Origin: Comamonadaceae bacterium
Lineage (GTDB): Bacteria > Pseudomonadota > Gammaproteobacteria > Burkholderiales > Burkholderiaceae_C
Assembly: GCA_947469815.1 (NCBI GenBank)
Contig: CANIRI010000058.1
Location: forward strand, 1 to 10,112
Direction: 5' to 3'
Length of the DNA stretch: 10,112 bases
The stretch's first letter is position 1. Each line of letters opens with the position of its first letter. Position numbers and translations under genes: made by a program. This document shows, one piece after another, positions 1 through 5,322 of the stretch. The notes under the pieces are model-generated. The model had not been told where the DNA came from. It saw only the letters and a list, made by a program, of their open reading frames with translations, and did no database searches.

Positions 1-88
1 CGCAGCGCGCGAGCCAGGTGCATCAAAATGGGTGGATGGAGCATGGCGTTCCTTGACGTAAAAGCCCGAGTATCGATGAAGGATGGGG

Positions 89-104
89 CATGTCCCGGGA
101 CATG
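89..104. promoter_or_regulatory. Perfect 16-bp palindrome, candidate operator
   Basis: CATGTCCCGGGACATG is a perfect palindrome with no spacer. It lies about 40 bp upstream of the proposed -35 element of the downstream accessory operon. With no loop it would fold poorly as an RNA hairpin and no T-run follows, so a binding site for a dimeric regulator fits better than a terminator. The regulator is unknown and none is encoded nearby. Confidence 0.4.
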
Positions 105-130
105 ATGTGGAAGGCGTTTTTGCGCTTCAA

Positions 131-176
131 TTTTTTTAAAATATTTGCATGAACAATCGATGACTCTGCTAGAGTA
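131..176 (+). promoter_or_regulatory. Candidate sigma70 promoter with AT-rich upstream element
   Basis: An AT-only tract (131-145) leads into a -35-like TTGCAT (145-150). An extended -10 follows: TG at 167-168, then TAGAGT at 170-175. The spacer is 19 nt, longer than optimal, but the TGn extension can compensate. Transcription would start near 182, leaving about 48 nt of leader before the ATG at 230. It is the only good promoter-like block ahead of the sORF/YkgJ/transferase run. Confidence 0.45.
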
Positions 177-229
177 CGGCCTCGAAGCCAAAGCAGTAGG
201 AGCGGCGGCATACAAAAAGAAGACAAGCT

Positions 230-343
230 ATGCATCTGAAGAGCTTAGAAATTGTTGGAAAACGGCGCGATGCCGACAAAGCCAATCACCACTGCCCATG
301 TGCTGTGATGCCTTTGCAAACCGGTGCTGCGGATGCTGTTTGA
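230..343 (+). CDS. Small 37-residue peptide with HHCPC motif, candidate leader or precursor peptide
   Basis: This ATG-to-TGA ORF encodes 37 residues. The first half is charged (KSLE, then GKRRDADK around residues 10-17). A His-His-Cys-Pro-Cys cluster follows at residues 20-24, then a small-residue tail (TGAADAV). A fair Shine-Dalgarno, AAGAAG, lies just upstream (about 217-222, spacing about 7). Its stop (341-343) falls just inside the next gene, whose starts (GTG 324 or ATG 333) have no Shine-Dalgarno of their own. That gene is therefore probably translated by coupling to this ORF, which is the best evidence that it is real. I do not recognise the peptide. It could be a modified-peptide precursor (charged leader, Cys/His core), a metal-sensing leader peptide, or a merely coincidental ORF. 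Codon use is less GC-biased than in the downstream genes. Confidence 0.4.
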   Translation: MHLKSLEIVGKRRDADKANHHCPCAVMPLQTGAADAV

Positions 344-776
344 CCATTGCGCGCAGTGCCAGCGCTGCTGCAATATCGATCCGGGATACCCCTCTCTGGA
401 AGTCACGCTCACCGCCCAGGAGCGCAAGGTTCACGGCAGCATTTGCATTGAAACCCGTTGTGAACTGCTGGGCGACAAGGGATGCACGCTGGGGAGCGAC
501 AAGCCCTTGAGCTGCGAGATTTATCCCCTCTCTTACGACCCCCGTGCACGCACCTTCCTCTATGACCAGGATTGCCCCTTGATGCCCGAGTACCAACTGC
601 AACTGGCGCAGCCGGGCAGCGAGGCCCGGGCACACCTGTCGCGCATTACCGAGGCAGTGCACCGGCATGAAAAGACCGATCCGAAGTTTCTGCGCAGCAA
701 CTTCGCCATTGACAAAGACTACTTCGATCTACAGCCCCTCGTAACCGTTTCTGCTCCAAAGGAAGGCACGCTATGA
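333..776 (+). CDS. YkgJ-family cysteine-cluster (Zn/Fe-binding) protein
   Basis: A 147-residue protein counted from ATG 333; a GTG at 324 would add three residues. It carries the family's cysteine pattern: CxxCxxCC at the N-terminus (C6, C9, C12, C13), then C38, C43, C51 (KGC), C61 (in KPLSCEIYP) and C81. The spaced KPxSCxxYP segment is typical of the YkgJ/UPF0153 zinc- or iron-chelating domain. Biochemical function is poorly defined for the family; metal binding is inferred from the cysteines. The start is uncertain because neither candidate has a good ribosome-binding site. Translation is probably coupled to the small ORF that ends at 343. Its stop overlaps the next gene's start in an ATGA arrangement (773-776), so the two proteins are probably made together. 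An in-frame stop at 306-308 rules out a longer N-terminus in this frame. Confidence 0.85.
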   Translation: MLFDHCAQCQRCCNIDPGYPSLEVTLTAQERKVHGSICIETRCELLGDKGCTLGSDKPLSCEIYPLSYDPRARTFLYDQDCPLMPEYQLQLAQPGSEARAHLSRITEAVHRHEKTDPKFLRSNFAIDKDYFDLQPLVTVSAPKEGTL

Positions 777-1663
777 ACAGTTTTTCTTCTGCATGGTCTG
801 AGCTGGCGGAAGCCGTCGCCGAATCAGCGCCCGAGCCGGGTGCCCACGAGTTGGGCTACCAGAGTTGGACCGAGGACAACCTGTGCGTGGAGAGCTTTCA
901 CGAAGAAACGCGCTACTTCACATCGCGCTGGGATGCCCTGTGCCCCTATGTGGACGTGAACCCGGACATGTTGCGCCTGGCGCGCAAGCCTTTCATTGTG
1001 TACGCGCTGCCACCGGAGGGCCCGTATGGCGTGCCCATCAATGACAAGTATGGTTTGGTGGATGTGGCTGCACCCGGCTTCTGGGTCGATGCACGGCGTG
1101 AGCGCAAGTTCCGTGAACTCGACAAAATGTTTCGCGGATTTGAGGTCACCGAAATGGTGATCCCCGGACGTGAAATCACAGCCCAGTACCTGTTCGAAAT
1201 CGGTGAAGTGCACTTCGCCTCCTACGACATCCACGATCGTGAAATTGAAGGCTTTGTCGACTATGTCCGCAAGCTCGACGTGGTGGTGATCAAGGTCACC
1301 GCACCCAACGGCGATGTGGTACTGCATGACGTGTCTGTGGTGCTGCCGCAGCGCAACCAGGTGTATGGCAGCTTTTGCCAATGGAACCCGGACTACCGCA
1401 ACCGCTCACCCGGCATCTACGCCTGCTTGCTGGCCGCCCGTTGGACGGCGAAAAACAACTACCGGTATTACAACCTGGGACCGGTCGGTGACTATGGCTA
1501 CAAATCGCTGTTTGTGACCGACTTTGAGCCCATTTATGGTCTGGCGCTCACCGATTTGAATCACGCTTTGGTCTTGGATGAAACCTCGCCCTTGCACACC
1601 GATTTCAAGCGTTCCGAGTGGAACCAGATTTACCGCAACCCCTTGGCGCGCAGCACTACTTGA
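773..1663 (+). CDS. Arginyltransferase (ATE)/GNAT-fold transferase-like protein
   Basis: A 296-residue protein starting at ATG 773, preceded by AAAGGAAGG (758-766) and overlapping the YkgJ-family stop by 4 bp. Residues about 197-250 (QVYGSFCQWNPDYRNRSPG, then YRYYNLG and YGYKSLF) resemble the C-terminal domain of arginyl-tRNA--protein transferases: a 'VY..fdPd...rSlGt' stretch, a 'YyyLGy' strand and a 'YK..f.P.e' stretch. This suggests an aminoacyl-tRNA-dependent or acyl-CoA-dependent transferase of the GNAT superfamily. The N-terminal cysteine domain of true ATE enzymes is absent; only isolated cysteines are present (38, 57, 201, 218). Residues 1-170 are unrecognised. Substrate is unknown. 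Coupling to a Cys-cluster protein suggests the two act together. The call rests on motif resemblance by eye; a divergent GNAT acetyltransferase is the main alternative. Confidence 0.65.
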   Translation: MNSFSSAWSELAEAVAESAPEPGAHELGYQSWTEDNLCVESFHEETRYFTSRWDALCPYVDVNPDMLRLARKPFIVYALPPEGPYGVPINDKYGLVDVAAPGFWVDARRERKFRELDKMFRGFEVTEMVIPGREITAQYLFEIGEVHFASYDIHDREIEGFVDYVRKLDVVVIKVTAPNGDVVLHDVSVVLPQRNQVYGSFCQWNPDYRNRSPGIYACLLAARWTAKNNYRYYNLGPVGDYGYKSLFVTDFEPIYGLALTDLNHALVLDETSPLHTDFKRSEWNQIYRNPLARSTT

Positions 1664-2078
1664 AGGTGTGCTTTTCGCCGTAGCTCTGGTCGTAGTCCAG
1701 GAAGAGTTCTTCGCCGGCTTGGATGTTCTTCAAAGCCTTCAATTGACCATTTTTGCGGTAGCGCACATTGGGCTGTTTGGAGTGATTAAGGTAAACCGCC
1801 ATGTTCATGGAATTCATGCCGATTTCAGGGACGAAAACAGCGTCCTTGTCGTAGTAGCAAAAGATCTCGATTTCCTTGCGTACACCGCGCGGAAGCTTCT
1901 TCAGTTCCGCGTGTGAAAATTTAACTTCCTTGTAGCTCAGACGCGATGCCAGCGGGTTTTCGCCTTCGGGTATGTCGCGCACGGCAAATACCCCGATCCC
2001 GTGGATCGTGGACACCCCCAGGCGGCAGAAAACTTCATTTTGAAGATGGGCAAGTAATTGTTCTTTGATTTTGGACAT
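1656..2078 (-). CDS. Minimal SET-domain protein (putative protein-lysine methyltransferase)
   Basis: A 140-residue protein starting with MSKIKEQLL (ATG at 2078-2076). It is almost entirely one SET domain: the SAM-binding GxG motif in HGIGVFA (residues 26-32), the NHS motif in YLNHSKQPNV (96-105), and AGEELFLDYD (121-130), whose tyrosine (Y129) matches the SET catalytic tyrosine. No post-SET cysteine cluster is visible. SET proteins methylate lysines with S-adenosylmethionine; the bacterial target is unknown. A TTG at 2144 or an ATG at 2123 would give longer N-termini, but these run through an inverted repeat and add no family-like sequence, so the 2078 start is preferred, although its ribosome-binding site is weak. 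Its TAG stop overlaps the convergent transferase-like gene by 8 bp. It is divergent from the oxygenase gene at 2229. Confidence 0.82.
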   Translation of the reverse strand: MSKIKEQLLAHLQNEVFCRLGVSTIHGIGVFAVRDIPEGENPLASRLSYKEVKFSHAELKKLPRGVRKEIEIFCYYDKDAVFVPEIGMNSMNMAVYLNHSKQPNVRYRKNGQLKALKNIQAGEELFLDYDQSYGEKHTFK

Positions 2079-2125
2079 GTCGGCTCTGAGGCTGGGTTGG
2101 AAATTGCATTTCAAGCCCGCCATTG

Positions 2126-2143
2126 TGCCACCGGGGTGTGGCA
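2126..2143. repeat. Inverted repeat in the SET/oxygenase divergent intergenic region
   Basis: TGCCAC and GTGGCA (2126-2131 and 2138-2143) are perfect 6-bp arms separated by 6 bp. The site lies in the 150-bp gap between two divergently transcribed genes, a common place for a shared operator. The arms are short, so chance occurrence is possible. Confidence 0.25.
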
Positions 2144-2166
2144 AGCACCGTGTCCTAATCGTCCGC

Positions 2167-2195
2167 TTGCTCCCGCCGGGGTTTAGTGCTAGCGT
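2167..2195 (+). promoter_or_regulatory. Candidate sigma70 promoter for the oxygenase gene
   Basis: TTGCTC (2167-2172) and TAGCGT (2190-2195) are separated by 17 bp, and TG at 2187-2188 makes an extended -10. Transcription would start near 2202, about 26 nt ahead of the ATG at 2229. The ribosome-binding site there is weak (GGA in the CCGGATG context). Confidence 0.45.
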
Positions 2196-2228
2196 GGGTG
2201 ACTGGGGTTCCTCCCTGCCGGATGCACG

Positions 2229-3002
2229 ATGAAAAAACTATTTACGAATCAATTTTTTGAGGAGCCTGGCTTTCTCAGCCCGGAAATCTGCGCGGATTGG
2301 GAAAGGCGTATTTTTGACAATTTAGATACATTTGGGCCGGATATGGCGCCCAAATACGGACAAATGGCGGCTTATTACGGGATGATCGAGGCCGGCTTAA
2401 ATGAAAGTTACTACCGTTTCGCCGAAAAACATAATCGCTTTCTGTTGAAAAATTTCCCGCAAGTAAAAGACCTGATTCGCCAGATGGGTGAATGCATACT
2501 TGAAAAATCAGGGCTCGCAGCAAACGCGATTCCAGTTATTCCCAGGGATAAGAAATACTTTCTCGTCGCCGGTTTTAAAATACAGTCAAAAAGTTTTAAT
2601 TTATACAATATACATATTGATACCGAGGGGCTTTTGCAATACCCCCAGAGTATATTTAATCTCAATACGCGTGCTTATTCCTGTATTGTTTCGATTAAAA
2701 GGACTGCCCAGTATGAAAATAAGCATGGGGGTGATTTGCATATTTGGCAGGAGCGGTACACGGCCGACAAAATGGACGACTTTTACAAAAAGGACGGAAT
2801 CCAGGTCCGGTCCCAGGTTAACCGCCACCGCATCGCCTACGAGGCCGGAAAGCTGCTCATTTTCGACAGCTTCATGCCGCACGGCGTGCTGCCATTCAAG
2901 GTGCGAAAAAAAGCGGACCGCCGGATTACTTTTCTGGCGCACTTCAACTACCGCAAGCACACCGAGCGCAACCCCTTTCCGCATTTGGAGTACTGGTATT
3001 GA
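2229..3002 (+). CDS. Fe(II)/2-oxoglutarate-dependent oxygenase-like protein
   Basis: A 257-residue cytosolic protein, with no signal peptide or membrane segment. It shows the metal facial triad of the 2-oxoglutarate oxygenase fold: H129 and D131 in NIHIDTEG and H218 in FMPHGVLPF. A candidate 2-oxoglutarate-binding arginine follows at 231-232 (ADRRITFLAHF), and GGDL at 168-171 matches the strand seen in prolyl-hydroxylase-like members. It would hydroxylate or otherwise oxidise an unknown substrate using O2 and 2-oxoglutarate. Its base composition is odd: roughly 2229-2760 is AT-rich (28% GC by hand count over 2581-2640), whereas the last 240 bp is GC-rich (62% over 2821-2880). That suggests foreign or mosaic origin. 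It sits divergent from the SET gene and just upstream of the polyamine operon, to which it looks unrelated. Confidence 0.72.
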   Translation: MKKLFTNQFFEEPGFLSPEICADWERRIFDNLDTFGPDMAPKYGQMAAYYGMIEAGLNESYYRFAEKHNRFLLKNFPQVKDLIRQMGECILEKSGLAANAIPVIPRDKKYFLVAGFKIQSKSFNLYNIHIDTEGLLQYPQSIFNLNTRAYSCIVSIKRTAQYENKHGGDLHIWQERYTADKMDDFYKKDGIQVRSQVNRHRIAYEAGKLLIFDSFMPHGVLPFKVRKKADRRITFLAHFNYRKHTERNPFPHLEYWY

Positions 3003-3005
3003 ATG

Positions 3006-3028
3006 CGGCCCGCAGCGCAGGCGGGCTG
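3006..3028 (+). terminator. GC-rich hairpin just after the oxygenase gene
   Basis: An 8-bp stem (3006-3013 with 3021-3028, one G-U pair) and a 7-nt loop lie 4 nt after the oxygenase stop codon. No T-run follows, so it is not a classical intrinsic terminator. It may protect the mRNA 3' end or assist Rho-dependent termination. Confidence 0.3.
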
Positions 3029-3075
3029 AAAGCGGGCGTGCTGCAGTCCGGAAATATCAGCGTTTTCCGCGTTTT

Positions 3076-3086
3076 TCTGCTATCTT
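3076..3086 (+). promoter_or_regulatory. Candidate extended -10 promoter for the polyamine operon
   Basis: TCTGCTATCTT contains TG-C-TATCTT, an extended -10, with -10 hexamer 3081-3086. No convincing -35 is present at 16-18 bp (CAGCGT-like), so recognition would depend on the extension. It lies about 84 bp upstream of the potF-like start. Confidence 0.35.
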
Positions 3087-3169
3087 CGCCAGCTCCGTTC
3101 AGGGCTTCCAAGGCGCGATCGAGGTTGGTGGCGCAAGGCCAATTTTTCCTATTTTTTGAGGGATTTGTG

Positions 3170-4315
3170 ATGCAAAAACATTGGTTTCTAGGCTGCGCAT
3201 TGGCAGCCGCTTTGGTGGCGTGTGGCAAAAAAGAAGAGCCAGTGGCCGCGGCGCCCGCAGCGCCCGCAGCCGCACCGGCACCGGCCGAGGAAAAAGTTCT
3301 CAACATCTATAACTGGCCGGATTACATCGCCAAAGACATGGTGGCCAATTTCGAGAAAGAAACGGGCATCAAAGTCAATTACCAGACGTTTGAAAGCAAC
3401 GAGGCCCTCCAGGCCAAACTGGTCGTGGGCAATACCGGCTATGACATCGTCGTGCCAGGCTCCACATTCTCCAAGTCGCAAATCGACGCCGGTCTCTTGC
3501 TGAAGTTGGACAAAGCGCAAATTCCCAACGCGGCTAACCTGGACCCGGCCCTGATGTCCAAGCTTGAAACGGTGGACCCCGGCAACGCCCACCTGATTCC
3601 CTGGGCGTGGAGCTTCACCACCGTCGGCATCAACAAGGTCAAGGTTGCCAAGGCCTTGGGCAGCATGAAAATGCCGGACAACGCCTGGGATCTGGTGTTC
3701 AACCCGGCGTACACATCCAAGCTCAAGTCCTGCGGTATCGCCTACCTCGATTCCCCGACTGAGGTCTTGCCCCCGGCTCTGCATTACCTGGGCCTCGACG
3801 CCTATTCCGACAAGCCGGAAGACCACAAGAAAGCCGGTGAGATGCTGGCCAAAGTGCGCAAGGATGTGCGCTTCTTCTCCAGCACCATGATCGACGACCT
3901 GGCTGGCGGTAAAGCCTGTGTGGCCTTGGGCTGGGCGGGTGACATCAATATTGCGCGCGGCCGTGCCATCGAGAACAAGAACGGCATCGAACTCGAAGCC
4001 CTGCTGCCCAGCACCGGCGGCCTGATCTTTTTTGACAACTTGGCTATCCCCAAAGATGCCAAGCACCCTGGCAATGCCTTGGCCTTCATCAACTACTTCC
4101 TCAAGCCCGAAGTGTCGGCGTCCAACACCAACGAGTTGAGCTACCCGACGGCCAACAAAGCCAGTGTCGCCTTGCTGGCACCCGAAGTGGCGCAAGACAA
4201 GTCCATCTTCCCGGACGCCGCCACCCTGAACACCATGGTTCCACCCAATGCCTTGGGCAATGCCGCCCGCGAGTCCATGACCACCGTGTACACGGAGTTC
4301 AAAAAGGGCAAATAG
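3170..4315 (+). CDS. potF: Polyamine (putrescine-type) ABC transporter substrate-binding lipoprotein
   Basis: A 381-residue periplasmic binding protein that captures polyamines for an ABC importer. ATG 3170 is chosen because GAGGGA (3158-3163) lies 6 nt upstream and a lipoprotein signal follows at once: hydrophobic core, then the lipobox LVAC with Cys18. The open frame extends upstream to 2999 without a signal-like start. After the Cys comes a charged and Ala/Pro-rich tether (about residues 19-40), then the mature fold from VLNIYNWPDY. PotF/SpuD-type ligand residues appear conserved: W and D/Y in NWPDY, W and D in GWAGD, D in FFDNLAIP and Y in LSYPTANKA. The closest E. coli equivalent is PotF, which is soluble rather than lipidated. 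It heads the operon with two permeases. Exact ligand (putrescine versus spermidine or another amine) cannot be settled by eye. Confidence 0.92.
   Translation: MQKHWFLGCALAAALVACGKKEEPVAAAPAAPAAAPAPAEEKVLNIYNWPDYIAKDMVANFEKETGIKVNYQTFESNEALQAKLVVGNTGYDIVVPGSTFSKSQIDAGLLLKLDKAQIPNAANLDPALMSKLETVDPGNAHLIPWAWSFTTVGINKVKVAKALGSMKMPDNAWDLVFNPAYTSKLKSCGIAYLDSPTEVLPPALHYLGLDAYSDKPEDHKKAGEMLAKVRKDVRFFSSTMIDDLAGGKACVALGWAGDINIARGRAIENKNGIELEALLPSTGGLIFFDNLAIPKDAKHPGNALAFINYFLKPEVSASNTNELSYPTANKASVALLAPEVAQDKSIFPDAATLNTMVPPNALGNAARESMTTVYTEFKKGK
3247..3290 (+). repeat. Low-complexity Ala/Pro codon tract in the lipoprotein tether
   Basis: Imperfect reiteration of GCGCCCGCA-like units encodes an Ala/Pro-rich stretch between the lipidated cysteine and the binding domain. 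It is probably a flexible tether whose length could vary by slippage. Confidence 0.5.
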
Positions 4316-4328
4316 TCTGATCTACAGC

Positions 4329-4360
4329 CGGGTGGTGCAATCCTGAACCTGCACCACCCG
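4329..4360 (+). promoter_or_regulatory. Strong intercistronic hairpin between potF- and potH-like genes
   Basis: CGGGTGGTGCA (4329-4339) and TGCACCACCCG (4350-4360) are perfect 11-bp arms around a 10-nt loop, starting 13 nt after the potF-like stop. No U-run follows, so full termination is unlikely. Such hairpins after a binding-protein gene commonly stabilise its mRNA or attenuate read-through, giving more binding protein than permease; that role is inferred here. Confidence 0.6.
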
Positions 4361-4380
4361 CGTTCTGTGTGGATGACCTG

Positions 4381-5322
4381 ATGTCCCCCCGCCCCGCCCA
4401 TAGTCCCTCCGTATGGGGGCGCATGCGGCCGCTGGTCGTGGGTTTGCCGTTCGGCTGGCTTCTGTTTTTTTTCGCGCTGCCCTTTGTCATCTTGCTGCGC
4501 ATCAGCATCACCGACATGGGCGAGCAGCTCGACCCTTTCGCCTCGCTGTTGCGCACGGTCAACGGCCAACTCGGGGTCTTCGTCCAAGTCCAAAGCTTTA
4601 TCTCTTTGCTGCGCAGCTCTGAGGGCGGCTGGTTCGATACGCTCTACCTGGACTCCTACGCGCTCTCACTCCGGTATGCGTTTTTAACCACGGCGCTGTG
4701 TCTGCTGGTGGGCTACCCATTCGCTTACTTTCTGGCCCGCACCCGTCCGGCTTACCGTGCCCTGTTGTTGCTGATGGTGATGCTGCCGTTCTGGACCTCG
4801 TTTTTGCTGCGCGTGTATGCCTGGAAAGGCATTCTTGCTGACGAGGGCGTGGTGAACCAGCTGCTGATGGCGCTCGGGGTGATCGATGAACCTGTGCAGT
4901 TGCTCTACAACGACTTTTCGATGTTGATCGGCATGACCTACGTCTACTTGCCCTTCATGGTGTTGCCCTTGTACGCCAACCTGGTCAAGGCGGATATCCG
5001 TTTGGTTGAGGCTGCGCAGGACCTGGGTGCCAGCGCCTGGAAGACCTTTTGGTTGGTCACCGTGCCCTTGTCGCGCTCGGGCATTGTGGCGGGGTCGATT
5101 TTGGTTTTCATCCCCTGCCTGGGTGAGTTTGTCATTCCCTCGCTGCTGGGCGGTGCCGACAGCATCATGATAGGCCGGGTGGTGTGGGACGAGATGTTCA
5201 GCAGCAACAACTGGCCCCGTGCCTGCGCCCTGTCGATCTCGATGATTGTGCTGGTGATTGCGCCGCTGGCCTGGTTCAACCAGCGCGTTGCGCGCAAAAC
5301 CGCCGCGGAGCAAGTCCGGTGA
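4381..5322 (+). CDS. potH: Polyamine ABC transporter permease, PotH/PotB-like
   Basis: A 313-residue inner-membrane permease from ATG 4381; GTG 4369 would add four residues and neither start has a clear ribosome-binding site. About six membrane segments are visible at roughly residues 18-40, 95-118, 126-147, 178-200, 234-256 and 280-299. A large periplasmic insertion of about 45 residues follows segment 1. The cytoplasmic EAA loop, which contacts the ATPase, is clear: EAAQDLGASAWKTFWLVTVP (210-229). Length matches E. coli PotH (about 317). It forms the membrane channel together with the potI-like protein, and its stop overlaps that gene's GTG by 4 bp. The ATPase gene that usually lies between the binding protein and this permease is missing here. 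Confidence 0.92.
   Translation: MSPRPAHSPSVWGRMRPLVVGLPFGWLLFFFALPFVILLRISITDMGEQLDPFASLLRTVNGQLGVFVQVQSFISLLRSSEGGWFDTLYLDSYALSLRYAFLTTALCLLVGYPFAYFLARTRPAYRALLLLMVMLPFWTSFLLRVYAWKGILADEGVVNQLLMALGVIDEPVQLLYNDFSMLIGMTYVYLPFMVLPLYANLVKADIRLVEAAQDLGASAWKTFWLVTVPLSRSGIVAGSILVFIPCLGEFVIPSLLGGADSIMIGRVVWDEMFSSNNWPRACALSISMIVLVIAPLAWFNQRVARKTAAEQVR

Noticed and set aside
1..56. Open frame from the left edge ending in TGA at 54-56, possibly the tail of an upstream gene
   Set aside because: Only 17 codons are visible with no recognisable motif, and another frame is also open through 1-105, so a gene tail cannot be supported.
145..510. 121-codon plus-strand ORF overlapping the YkgJ-type gene
   Set aside because: It starts at a TTG within the proposed -35, and its last two thirds are an out-of-frame shadow of the YkgJ-type gene with Arg/Ser/Ala-rich filler.
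228..668. 146-codon minus-strand ORF opposite the YkgJ-type gene
   Set aside because: It mirrors the coding frame of a gene with a clear cysteine motif; no family resemblance and no ribosome-binding site.
2079..2144. Longer N-terminus of the SET protein from TTG 2144 or ATG 2123
   Set aside because: The added residues (Pro/Gly-rich) do not look like SET flanking sequence, the TTG abuts an inverted repeat, and MSKIKEQLL is a natural start.
2999..3169. N-terminal extension of the potF-like gene
   Set aside because: It precedes a textbook lipoprotein signal with its own Shine-Dalgarno, contains the likely promoter and has no homologous character.
3188..4195. 335-codon minus-strand ORF opposite the potF-like gene
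   Set aside because: A long antisense open frame is expected in GC-rich codon-biased DNA; its composition (Gly/His/Val/Gln-rich) is that of a shadow.
5184..5318. N-terminal extension of the potI-like gene
   Set aside because: It lies completely inside the potH-like gene in another frame. GTG 5319 has a proper ribosome-binding site and gives the family length.
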